From Tundrisphaera sp051175315 (lineage in GTDB: Bacteria > Planctomycetota > Planctomycetia > Isosphaerales > Isosphaeraceae), in NCBI RefSeq assembly GCF_051175315.1, contig NZ_CP195100.1, positions 3,844,001-3,908,000 on the forward strand: a stretch of DNA of 64,000 nt, read 5' to 3'. The notes under the pieces were generated by a model. The model saw nothing but the letters and a program-made list of their open reading frames with translations. It was not told the DNA's origin and made no database searches. Of this stretch, positions 8,664-16,197 are shown one piece after another. Position 1 is the stretch's first letter, and every line of letters begins with the position of its first letter. A program made the translations under genes and the position numbers.

Positions 8664-11203
8664 GGCCGGGGATCCCTCGTCGCGGGGCCGTCGGTCGCTG
8701 GAGGACTGGGGATTTCCGACGACGCCAGGGCGTTGTAGCGGCCCGAGGCGGGGTCGGGCAGGGGGGCCGGCGCCAGATGGGCGACCACGATCGCGAATCC
8801 GCGATGGCGGTCCGGGGCGGGGTCGATGGACTGGCCGACCAGCGGGCGGGGCGACCAGGCCACGAGCCGAAGCTCCCCGACCTCCTCCGGCGTGGCCGCG
8901 ACGGACGAGCGGCGAATCGCGTCGAGGAAGGGGGCCGGGGAGAGCTGACCAGTCCCCTCGGCCGCCGCCGGTTCCTGAGCGATCAGTTCGGGGAGCGTCA
9001 CCTGCGCGCCCGACTTGATCTCGCCGATCGATGCCGATCGCATCTGGTTCCGGGGGAGGACCTCGATGATCCAGGCGTCGCGGAGGTCGAGCCCGCTCCG
9101 GTTGACGATCATCCTAGGTCCCGGGCCCGGCGTCGAGAGCGAGACCGTCCCGGGCAGGGATGTCATCTGCTCGGCCCGGAACAGGGCCAGGCTGCGGGGC
9201 TCGACCTGGAAGCCGGCCAGCTCGGGCATCGGCAGGGCCTGGAAGGTGGACCTCGCGGCCTCACCTCCGCGAAGGGCGCCGCTGGTGCTCATCGGCAACG
9301 CCAGGGCGCTGGAGTCGCCGGGGTAGGTCATCGAGAACCGGACCCGGCCGGTCGCGAAGAGCGAGACGAACCGCGACGTGTGGCCGCGGGGATGATCCCC
9401 GTGCGTTTCCAGGATGTCGATCTCATCGCAGGCCGAATCGTACCCGACGTCGTAGACCGCCGCGCGTTCGACCATGACCGCGACCCCCAGGGCCAGCAAG
9501 GGCGCCACCACCCAGGCCCATTCCCTCCGCCTCAGCACGTATCGGCAGAGGAGCCAGTTGAGCGGGACCAAGGCGACGATGTAGCCGAGGATCACCCGGA
9601 GCACGAACCGCGAGCTGGGCACCTCGATCCCCGACGCCTCCTCCAGGGTCAATCGGCCCAGGGCGGGCAGTTCCGACGCGTCGAGCCACTCGCCGACCGG
9701 GACTTCCCTCGCCGGGGCGGCGCCGATCGGGTTCGTCTGCTGGAACCCGGTCGGGGGTGATCCTCGCCCCGACGGCCCAACCGATGGATCCGCGAGACTG
9801 CCCGCGTGGCGGGAGGGGGCACCGAGGTCGCGGGACAGGTAGCGGACCCAGGTCAGATCCGGGCCGACCAGGGATATCGTCCCGGTGGAGTTGAACGGCC
9901 CTCCGCCGCCCCAATCGGGCCGGGCCGCATCGGCGTTCAGTTCCTCGGGGCGGCGGAGCACGACGCGACGGAGCAGGGTGTCGAAGCCCGGCCAGCCCAC
10001 GAGGTCGGGATCGGTCAGGCCCACCCCCAGCATCAGCACCCGGCCCCGCCCGACACGCCACTCCACCCCCAACGGCGGATCGTCGGGGCCGCCCAGCGGG
10101 ATTGCGGTCGCCCCCGGTTTCGGCCTCAACGCCGCGATGTAGATGGGCTTCCCGGCGGATGTGCGGATCGGCGCCGGCGGGCGGTATCTCGTAGCGTTCG
10201 ATGGACGGGCATAAGGGAAGACGTCCGAGGGATCGGCGATGGGCGCGGGGGGCAGATAGCGTTCGGTCAATGGTTTGAGTTGCTCCCCCCCCCTCGTCAC
10301 GTTCTCGCCCGACGCGTCGGCCGGCAGGTAGGGGGCGAGGAAGCTTTCTCGCAGCGGGGCGAAGGTCGGCCCCGCCCCCCCCGCGATGATCAACTGGCCT
10401 CCCCAATGGATCCAATCCACCATCGCCTGCTGCTGGGCCACGTTCAGCTTCTCGGGTTCCAGGCCATCCCAGATGACGTGGCTGATGGGAGTCCAGGTCA
10501 AGGGATGCGGCGAGAGCAGGGGTTTCTCGGGATCCAGCGGCAGGACCATTCGGTAGTATCGCGACCGGTCGACTTCGACGGGGTCATCCTGGCGGGCGGA
10601 ACCCGGCACGGTGGCCCGGAACGAATTCCATCGCAGGTATGCATCATTCGACTCGCGTGCCAGCACCACCACCATCTGCTGGTGCGGGCCCATGACCCGG
10701 CACGAAGCCAGCCAGTGCTCGTCCTCGCGGATCGAATCCGGCCGGATCAGGCGGAACGGCAGCTCGCCCCGTTCGGGGATCTGGGGCAGGAACACCGGCA
10801 TCGTCAGGCGGGTCCGCTGCCCCTTCACCAGGCGGGCGTCCCGCCGGAAGGTCACCTCCTGGGTCCTGTCGCCGAGGAGGATGGCATCGGTCTGCAGGGT
10901 GCCTTCGTAATCGCCTCGATTGGCCCGCATCTCCAGGGCGAACATCGACCAGTGGTTCGCCTTGACGAACGGCAGGACGTCGTTGGGCATGACCTGGGAA
11001 CGGGAGAATTCGAGGGGGGGGCGGTCCGCCTCCGACTTCGCCTTCTCGACCTTTTCCGGGGTCGTGAGGATCTTAGCCAGCGGGTCTTCGGGGACTTCCT
11101 GCCCGCCGGCCGTCGGGCCGAGGGCGGACAGGACCGCGACGGCCAGCGCCGCCAGGGCCGATCGGAAGAAGCGCGGGTGGGGCGGGGCTTCGTGCCGGAT
11201 CAC
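8660..11203 (-). CDS. Large exported/membrane protein heading the ABC-2 operon
   Basis: An 847-residue protein starting at GTG 11203, chosen because GAGGA lies eight bases upstream; a TTG nine codons earlier is also in frame. A hydrophobic stretch near residue 20 ('ALAALAVAVLSALGPTAGG') reads as a signal or anchor. A long, probably extracytoplasmic region follows, including 'WIHWGGQLIIAGGAGP', which resembles the GATase1-like fold of GldG-type and related planctomycete proteins. Two close membrane helices lie near residues 540-590 ('VILGYIVALVPLNWLL' and 'VVAPLLALGVAVMVE'). No catalytic residues can be assigned. ATGA overlap with the ATPase indicates coupled expression and a role with the exporter. 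Confidence 0.72.
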   Translation of the reverse strand: MIRHEAPPHPRFFRSALAALAVAVLSALGPTAGGQEVPEDPLAKILTTPEKVEKAKSEADRPPLEFSRSQVMPNDVLPFVKANHWSMFALEMRANRGDYEGTLQTDAILLGDRTQEVTFRRDARLVKGQRTRLTMPVFLPQIPERGELPFRLIRPDSIREDEHWLASCRVMGPHQQMVVVLARESNDAYLRWNSFRATVPGSARQDDPVEVDRSRYYRMVLPLDPEKPLLSPHPLTWTPISHVIWDGLEPEKLNVAQQQAMVDWIHWGGQLIIAGGAGPTFAPLRESFLAPYLPADASGENVTRGGEQLKPLTERYLPPAPIADPSDVFPYARPSNATRYRPPAPIRTSAGKPIYIAALRPKPGATAIPLGGPDDPPLGVEWRVGRGRVLMLGVGLTDPDLVGWPGFDTLLRRVVLRRPEELNADAARPDWGGGGPFNSTGTISLVGPDLTWVRYLSRDLGAPSRHAGSLADPSVGPSGRGSPPTGFQQTNPIGAAPAREVPVGEWLDASELPALGRLTLEEASGIEVPSSRFVLRVILGYIVALVPLNWLLCRYVLRRREWAWVVAPLLALGVAVMVERAAVYDVGYDSACDEIDILETHGDHPRGHTSRFVSLFATGRVRFSMTYPGDSSALALPMSTSGALRGGEAARSTFQALPMPELAGFQVEPRSLALFRAEQMTSLPGTVSLSTPGPGPRMIVNRSGLDLRDAWIIEVLPRNQMRSASIGEIKSGAQVTLPELIAQEPAAAEGTGQLSPAPFLDAIRRSSVAATPEEVGELRLVAWSPRPLVGQSIDPAPDRHRGFAIVVAHLAPAPLPDPASGRYNALASSEIPSPPATDGPATRDPRP

Positions 11204-11354
11204 CGGGGAGATCCTCGGGTGAACCGGCAAGCCTCGCGGTGCCCGAGCCTGGGCTCAGTCAATTGTCCGCGACCGCCGGTTCGGCCCAGTCTATGCCGTC
11301 CCGGCCCGCCGGGAAAGGTGCGACCCGGCCCATCTCGAAGGATTGGGCGCCGGG

Positions 11355-12659
11355 TTACCTCGGCACCCTCCCGGAGAAGACCGAGGCCATCGTCACGCCC
11401 GTGCCGGCCGAGGCCAGGGAGGTCGAGACCGTCAGCCCGAGCCGGCCAGCCGGCCGATACGGCCGGGCGAGCTTCAGCGTCACGGCGTTCGCCGCCGGAT
11501 CGTAGGCGGCCGAGGCCAAGCGGATCATCTTGGGCCGGAAACGACGGCCCGCCCCGGTCGTCGCCAGGGTGTAGGCCCCGAGGTCGACGGCCGATGCGGC
11601 GTCCATGTCGGCGTCGAAGGTGACCACGACCGCCTTCAGACCCTTCAAACGACTCCGGATCGCGCGGAGCCCGCTCACCCGCGGCGCCCTCCCCCTCGCG
11701 ATCGACACGGCGGTCGAGTCGGCCGCGGCCGGGATCTCCGGGGTGGCCATCAACTGATAAGACTCCCCGATGTCGAACAGGCCATTCTGGTTGGCATCGG
11801 AGAAGGAGACGCCGGAATACTGCCCGGGCTTCGGGCCGTCCTGGCGGACGTTGTCGAACCTCATCGTGGAGATGTAGTAGTTCGGGGCGTCCGAGCCGGC
11901 CTGATAGGACAGAAACTCCTGATTGATGCCGATCGAGTCGAAGTTGGCGACCGACAGCGGGCCGGTCGTCCCGGCCGTCATCCCGTCCGGCCGGCCGAAC
12001 AGGTTCCGCAGGTGCCCGAGGTCGGGGATGCCGACGTCGAGGATGTAGCTCATCGTCGAGAGGTAGGCCAGCCTTTGCTGGTGGGCATCGAGGCTGAGGG
12101 TGCCGGCCCGGTACGGGGCCTCGAAGGCCCAGTTGGTGTGATACCCGTAGTTGATGTTCTCGCCCATCGGCATGCCGTAGCGGGCCGGGTCATGCCCGTA
12201 GGCGTCCGGCGAGGCCGCCGGCGTCGCCCGGAATCCGGGGAGGCTCGCCCCCAGGGTCGTCGCCCCGGTGTGGCCGTATCCGTGCTCCTGCATCCATTGT
12301 GTGTGCGCGGAGGCCTCGGCCGAGAGGTCGTCCTGGAGGAGCAGGCCGGGCAGGGCGGGCTGCTTGCGGAGGAACCCCAGGGTCGTCTCCAGGGTCCATC
12401 CCTTCTGGCCGGAGTTCTGCTTGATGTCGGCGCGGATGTCGGTCCAAACCGGGTCGGACGCGGCGTAGCCGTGGTATGTGCCGGGCCGGCCCGAATAGAG
12501 CGACTGGATATCGTCGGCGAACTGGGCCGGGTTGGCCCTCATCGTGTTGATGAGTTGCCAGGAATAGACCTCGGCCGCGTCGATCCCTGCGGCCAGCGCC
12601 AGGCGTTCTTCGAGGCGTTCCACGATCACGCGGACAGGCCGAGCGGGGCGGCGTGGCAT
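11355..12659 (-). CDS. Exported CAP (SCP/PR1)-domain protein with LExR motif
   Basis: A 434-residue protein. The ATG at 12659 has GGAG just upstream and places the planctomycete motif 'VERLEERLALA' at about residues 12-22. The CAP-like region starts with 'LINTMRANPAQFADDI', typical of bacterial CAP proteins. It continues through 'SAEASAHTQWMQEHGYGHTG' to 'GENINYGYHTN', which hold the His/Glu residues of the CAP cavity. A C-terminal segment near 345-420 ('VVVTFDADMDAASAVDLGAY') resembles a bacterial Ig-like domain. Extracellular location is inferred. It is transcribed toward the ABC operon, with 151 bp between the coding regions. Confidence 0.78.
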   Translation of the reverse strand: MPRRPARPVRVIVERLEERLALAAGIDAAEVYSWQLINTMRANPAQFADDIQSLYSGRPGTYHGYAASDPVWTDIRADIKQNSGQKGWTLETTLGFLRKQPALPGLLLQDDLSAEASAHTQWMQEHGYGHTGATTLGASLPGFRATPAASPDAYGHDPARYGMPMGENINYGYHTNWAFEAPYRAGTLSLDAHQQRLAYLSTMSYILDVGIPDLGHLRNLFGRPDGMTAGTTGPLSVANFDSIGINQEFLSYQAGSDAPNYYISTMRFDNVRQDGPKPGQYSGVSFSDANQNGLFDIGESYQLMATPEIPAAADSTAVSIARGRAPRVSGLRAIRSRLKGLKAVVVTFDADMDAASAVDLGAYTLATTGAGRRFRPKMIRLASAAYDPAANAVTLKLARPYRPAGRLGLTVSTSLASAGTGVTMASVFSGRVPR

Positions 12660-12840
12660 GGCTGAGGACTCCACCATCGTCCAGGCCGCCGGACGCCCCG
12701 TTGCGTTCGAGCGGTGGAGAACACTACGTCGGTTTTGCGGATCGTGCAACCGGGATCGGGGCATCGCCGCCCCTCGGCTTCGGCGCTTCGAGGTTCGGCC
12801 CCGGCATCATCGACCGGGGTCATCGGACCATTCGGGCAGT

Positions 12841-13926
12841 TCAGTGGGTCGGGGCAGGCATGCCCGGACCGATCGCGCTTTTCCCGGCGACGATCCGGGC
12901 GGCGACCCGAACGGCCGCCAGAAGGCTCGTCGTCGACGCGATCCCCCGCCAGGCGATGTCGAACGCGGTGCCGTGGGCGACGCTGGTCCGGACGATCGGC
13001 AGGCCGAGCGTGACGTTGACGGCGCGGTCGAAGCCGAGGGTCTTCAGGGCGACGTGGCCCTGATCGTGATACATCGCCACCACGGCATCGAACTCGCCCC
13101 CGACCGCCCGGGCGAACAGCGTATCGGCCGGGACCGGGCCGACCACGTCAACACCTTCCGTCCGCGTCCGGGCGATGGCCGGGGCGATGACGGTCCGCTC
13201 CTCGTCGCCGAACAGGCCGTTCTCGCCGGCATGGGGGTTGAGCCCGGCGACCGCCACCCGGGGAGGCCGCCCGCCGGTCAGGGGCCGGAGCGCCCCGTCG
13301 GCCAGGCGGATCTTCGCCGCCACGGTATCCACCGTGAGGAGGTCGAAGACCTTCCGCAAGGCGACGTGCAATGTGGCGTGGATGACCCCGAGCCCTTCGG
13401 TCGGGCGGGACGGATCGGCCGAGGGGAGATAGAGCATCATGGCGTGTTCGGGGACGCCGCATCGCTCGGCCAGGATCTCGGTATGGCCGGGATGGCGGAC
13501 GCCCGCCTCATGGAGCGATTCCTTCTGGAGGGGCAGGGTCGCGATGGCATCGACCCGACCGGCGAGAGCCAGGTCGATCGCGGTCTCCAGGAAGTCGGAC
13601 GCCGCCCGGCCCGCCCGGGGATCGACCCGACCGGGGAGGACCTGGGAGAGATCCTGCGCCGTCGCATCGAGGCAGGGGATCGACCGGGGATCGGGGCGGG
13701 CGTCTTCGGGGTCGGCGATCGTGACGACATCGCGATCCACTCCGATCGCGGCGACGGCCCGCCTCATCACGCCCGAGTCGCCGACCACCAGGGGGCGGGC
13801 GAGACCCCAGAACTCGTCATCGCCCCAGACGCGGGCGATCAGCTCGGGGCCGACCCCGGCCACATCCCCCATCGTCAAAGCCACCAGGGGCCGGTCGTCT
13901 CGCACGATGGATCCCTTCCTCATCAT
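12841..13926 (-). CDS. pdxA: 4-hydroxythreonine-4-phosphate dehydrogenase (PdxA)
   Basis: NAD-dependent cytoplasmic enzyme of the DXP-dependent vitamin B6 route; 361 residues, slightly longer than the usual ~330. Family signatures are 'ALTMGDVAGVGPELI' at the N terminus, the metal-binding histidine in 'HPGHTEILAERCG', 'GLNPHAGENGLFGDEE', and 'AMYHDQGHVALKTLGF' with two more ligand histidines. 'VRTSVAHGTAFDIAW' near the end is also conserved. It begins 9 bp after the stop of a tiny lipoprotein gene and is probably co-transcribed with it. SerC at 944 supplies the step before it in this pathway. Confidence 0.94.
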   Translation of the reverse strand: MMRKGSIVRDDRPLVALTMGDVAGVGPELIARVWGDDEFWGLARPLVVGDSGVMRRAVAAIGVDRDVVTIADPEDARPDPRSIPCLDATAQDLSQVLPGRVDPRAGRAASDFLETAIDLALAGRVDAIATLPLQKESLHEAGVRHPGHTEILAERCGVPEHAMMLYLPSADPSRPTEGLGVIHATLHVALRKVFDLLTVDTVAAKIRLADGALRPLTGGRPPRVAVAGLNPHAGENGLFGDEERTVIAPAIARTRTEGVDVVGPVPADTLFARAVGGEFDAVVAMYHDQGHVALKTLGFDRAVNVTLGLPIVRTSVAHGTAFDIAWRGIASTTSLLAAVRVAARIVAGKSAIGPGMPAPTH

Positions 13927-13935
13927 TCCGACGTT

Positions 13936-14103
13936 TCAGTGGGTGGCGATATTCCTGGGAGGCTTCGCGTCCAGCCCCGAATCGCTCGGGGCAGGCCGTC
14001 GCGTCGCCGCCTGGGAGGGGTCGGCCGGGACAAATCGCGGACGTTCCTCCTCGCCGCAACCGACGACCATCCCCGCCAGGACCAGGATCAACGCAGTACG
14101 CAT
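13936..14103 (-). CDS. Small putative lipoprotein upstream of pdxA
   Basis: A 55-residue frame starting at ATG 14103. It has a short basic start, a hydrophobic stretch and a lipobox ending in cysteine: 'MRTALILVLAGMVVGC'. The remaining ~39 residues are hydrophilic, Pro/Ala/Arg-rich and unstructured-looking. The stop lies nine bases before the pdxA ATG, so both are probably one transcript. Planctomycete genomes contain many such mini-lipoproteins; no function is known. The call rests on the signal sequence and the tight spacing. Confidence 0.6.
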   Translation of the reverse strand: MRTALILVLAGMVVGCGEEERPRFVPADPSQAATRRPAPSDSGLDAKPPRNIATH

Positions 14104-14411
14104 CGCCGGGCACCGCCCATCGTCTCGGACTCGATTCGATCACCCATCGGGCCGGCCGCCATTATCCCCGCGCGAAGGAGTCGAGTCGAGATGACCTCCC
14201 GAGGCGGCCGGTCCCGGGGCACTCGCGGGGGCGATGGCCCGCCTGCCAACCGGGATAAATCCCGCTTTCGTCGGACCCCCGTGGCAATTCGGCATCGTCC
14301 CGCACCGTTTCCCACGACCGTCGAAATAAAAGCCTAGGGTTCCTTCGGGTTCGCCCGAAACCGTCGGGCGACACCGGTCCATCCCTTCTCCTTCGAGGAA
14401 CCGCCTCCAGC
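14104..14411. other. Divergent intergenic region
   Basis: This 308-bp stretch lies between the minus-strand lipoprotein-pdxA unit and the plus-strand choice-of-anchor gene, so it should hold both promoters. Both strands have open frames here, but they are Arg-rich and resemble no protein. An A-rich patch (gaaataaaag, about 14323) is the only AT-rich spot. I cannot assign firm -35/-10 boxes. Confidence 0.4.
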
Positions 14412-15464
14412 ATGAACCGCATCCAATGGGTCGTCCTGGCCGCGATGATCACCGCCTCCCCGACGTCCCAGGCCGGGATCGTCAACCTGGGGACCGCCAA
14501 CGGCTACAACGTCTTCGTCCTGGGCGATAACACCCAATCCAACACCCGTTCGGAGGGCAAGGTCGCGGTGGGGGGCAACGCGAATTTCGGCGGCAACTAC
14601 TCCGTGGCCAGCGCGCTGTCCGCGAGCGGGACGAACCTGGTCGTCGGGAAGAATTATTCGAACACCTACGGCTCGGTGAACGGCAGCGTGGTGGTCGGGG
14701 GGACGGCGACGATCAACGGACCGACGATCAACGGCAACCTGAACGCGAACGGAGACGTCAAGTTGAGCGGGTACGGGACGATCAGCGGGGCCCTCGGTTA
14801 TGGGGGGTCTCTCTCCAATCCCAACACGGTGATCGGCGGTACGGTGGCGCATGGGACGACCTCGCTCCCGGTCGCGTTCGATGCCGAGAAGACCTATCTC
14901 ACCAGCCTGTCGAGCGAGCTTTCCAAGACCATCGGGAACACCTATGGCAACGGCGTGACCTACCAGTACGGCGGGCTTACCCTGACCGGGACCGCTTCGG
15001 ACGTGAACGTCTTCACCATCAAGGGGAGCGACCTGGCCTCCACCAACAACATGAAGATCAATGCGACGGCGGGCTCGACCGTCGTCATCAACGTCGACGG
15101 GGCTTCCGACCAGATCCAGAATTTCGGTTTCACCCTGACCGGCGTCGATCGGCAGCGCGTCCTATTCAACTTCCACCAGGCCACGAGCCTGACGCTCAGC
15201 GGCGTCGGCATCCAGGGGAGCATCCTGGCCCCCAATGCCGCCATCAGCTTCAACAACAGCACCATCGATGGGACGATCGTCGGCAGGTCGATTTCCGGGA
15301 ATGGGGCCGCGAACAACTTCTCGTTCGCCGGGGACCTCTCCGCACTGGTCGGCCCAACAGTCACGCCGGGTGTCGTCCCCGAGCCGGCGACGATCCTCTC
15401 GACCGTAATCGGGCTGGCACTGATCGGCGGGGCTTCGCATCATCAGCGACGGAGGACCGCCTGA
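14412..15464 (+). CDS. Choice-of-anchor A family exported protein with PEP-CTERM tail
   Basis: A 350-residue exported protein. A signal peptide ends near 'SPTSQAG' (residue 22). The body is Gly/Asn/Ser-rich beta-helix-like sequence ('GKVAVGGNANFGGNYSVASA', 'VVGGTATINGPTINGNLNAN') followed by 'VLFNFHQATSLTLSGVGIQG' and 'GSILAPNAAI', matching choice-of-anchor A proteins. The C terminus is a PEP-CTERM signal: 'VPEPATIL', a hydrophobic helix, then a basic 'HHQRRRTA' tail, recognised by exosortase in bacteria that make exopolysaccharide. No exosortase is in the window. Its Asn/Thr/Ser-rich composition differs from the Ala/Arg-rich neighbours, as expected for a surface protein. Confidence 0.88.
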   Translation: MNRIQWVVLAAMITASPTSQAGIVNLGTANGYNVFVLGDNTQSNTRSEGKVAVGGNANFGGNYSVASALSASGTNLVVGKNYSNTYGSVNGSVVVGGTATINGPTINGNLNANGDVKLSGYGTISGALGYGGSLSNPNTVIGGTVAHGTTSLPVAFDAEKTYLTSLSSELSKTIGNTYGNGVTYQYGGLTLTGTASDVNVFTIKGSDLASTNNMKINATAGSTVVINVDGASDQIQNFGFTLTGVDRQRVLFNFHQATSLTLSGVGIQGSILAPNAAISFNNSTIDGTIVGRSISGNGAANNFSFAGDLSALVGPTVTPGVVPEPATILSTVIGLALIGGASHHQRRRTA

Positions 15465-15518
15465 CGCTTCCCACGGTCGCTGAGGGATCGCCCCCGAGTT
15501 TGGTCGGAGGGGAAAAGG

Positions 15519-15565
15519 ACAGATCCGCGAAGGCACCGGGATCATCCGGACCTTTGCGGATCTGT
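15519..15565. terminator. Bidirectional terminator between the PEP-CTERM gene and tRNA-Lys
   Basis: The 15-bp arms acagatccgcgaagg and cctttgcggatctgt pair with one mismatch around a 17-nt loop. Read on the minus strand, the stem is followed by CCTTTTCCCC, fitting termination of the tRNA-Lys transcript that ends at 15618. On the plus strand it lies 54 bp after the PEP-CTERM gene. Confidence 0.7.
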
Positions 15566-15617
15566 TCGATGAAGGCGATCTGGAAGAAAAGAGATCGGTT
15601 GGAAAGTTCTGTCGGAA

Positions 15618-15990
15618 TGACCGGGCTGGGACTCGAACCCAGGACCAACGGATTAACTTACCTCATCGGCTTTCGCCGACCGGGCCGGGCGATCCTCCTC
15701 AGGAACGCGGCGGCTCGTTGAGCGTCTGGACTATCCCATCGCCATCGCAGGCGTGCCGCGTCTAGTCTCTGGGGCCGAGCCCGGCGATCCGCCGGGCCCT
15801 TGCCTGCTGATTGCCCAATCCCCCGCCTTTTCAAACCGTCACGCTTGCCGTTGCCGGCGACGTTGTGGTGTCGGGGGCTCTCAGGGTGTCCCAGCAAACT
15901 GCGGCATCCACTCGTCGCGGTTCGGTGTCTTCCCGCGCGAGGCTCCTATTTCCTTGAAGTCCGTTGCTCTACCGACTGAGCTACCCGGTC
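15618..15990 (-). tRNA. tRNA-Lys(UUU) interrupted by a group I intron
   Basis: The 5' exon is 15957-15990 (34 nt) and the 3' exon 15618-15656 (39 nt). Joined, they give a 73-nt tRNA: 7-bp acceptor stem GACCGGG/CCCGGTC, D arm GCTC-AGTCGGTA-GAGC, anticodon arm ACGGA-CTTTTAA-TCCGT with anticodon UUU, T arm CTGGG-TTCGAGT-CCCAG and discriminator A. CCA is not encoded. The anticodon loop CTTTTAA is the one standard for bacterial tRNA-Lys. The gene is split between U34 and U35; neither exon forms a tRNA alone. Restoring a normal loop allows only one junction position. Confidence 0.92.
15657..15956 (-). ncRNA. Group I self-splicing intron in tRNA-Lys (300 nt, no ORF)
   Basis: The intron begins after a U and ends with G (terminal TAAG), as group I rules require. 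Near its 5' end GAGCC can pair with exon GACUU, placing a U-G wobble at the splice site (P1). Conserved core pieces appear in the right order on the minus strand. The P/P4 element GATTGGGCAATCAGCAGGC is at 15802-15820. A GC hairpin fits P6 (about 15780-15799). The R element CCCCAGAGACTAGA is at 15761-15774. The S element GGGATAGTCC is at 15728-15737, and GACTA/TAGTC forms P7. A hairpin with a GAAA loop at 15665-15680 fits P9. No homing endonuclease frame is present. Internal guide and size resemble cyanobacterial tRNA-Leu introns; subgroup IC3 is inferred. Confidence 0.88.
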
Positions 15991-16197
15991 TGTACTCGAA
16001 TCACTTTAAGAACTCGCGGGGGGTTCGTCCAGGCCCCCTCGCCCCGGCGGCCCATTTTGATCGATCCGGGATGGTTTCCGACCTCGGTCGTCCGTCGCAA
16101 ACTCCCCGCCGGCTTGATTCCCGGGCCGCGGTTTGATGAAATGGGAGGGACGGGACCGTGCCGGGCGAGTCGACGATTGTCGAGAGGACGTGGCCAG

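Noticed and set aside
15618..15656. Isolated 3' tRNA fragment as an integration (att) remnant
   Set aside because: The matching 5' half lies 300 bp away in the correct orientation and the insert has a group I core, so an intron explains both halves better than an attachment site.
15964..16197. Longer alanine dehydrogenase start reaching into the tRNA gene
   Set aside because: The extra residues have no match to the family and overlap the tRNA 5' exon; ATG 16198 gives the normal N terminus MIVGVPKE.
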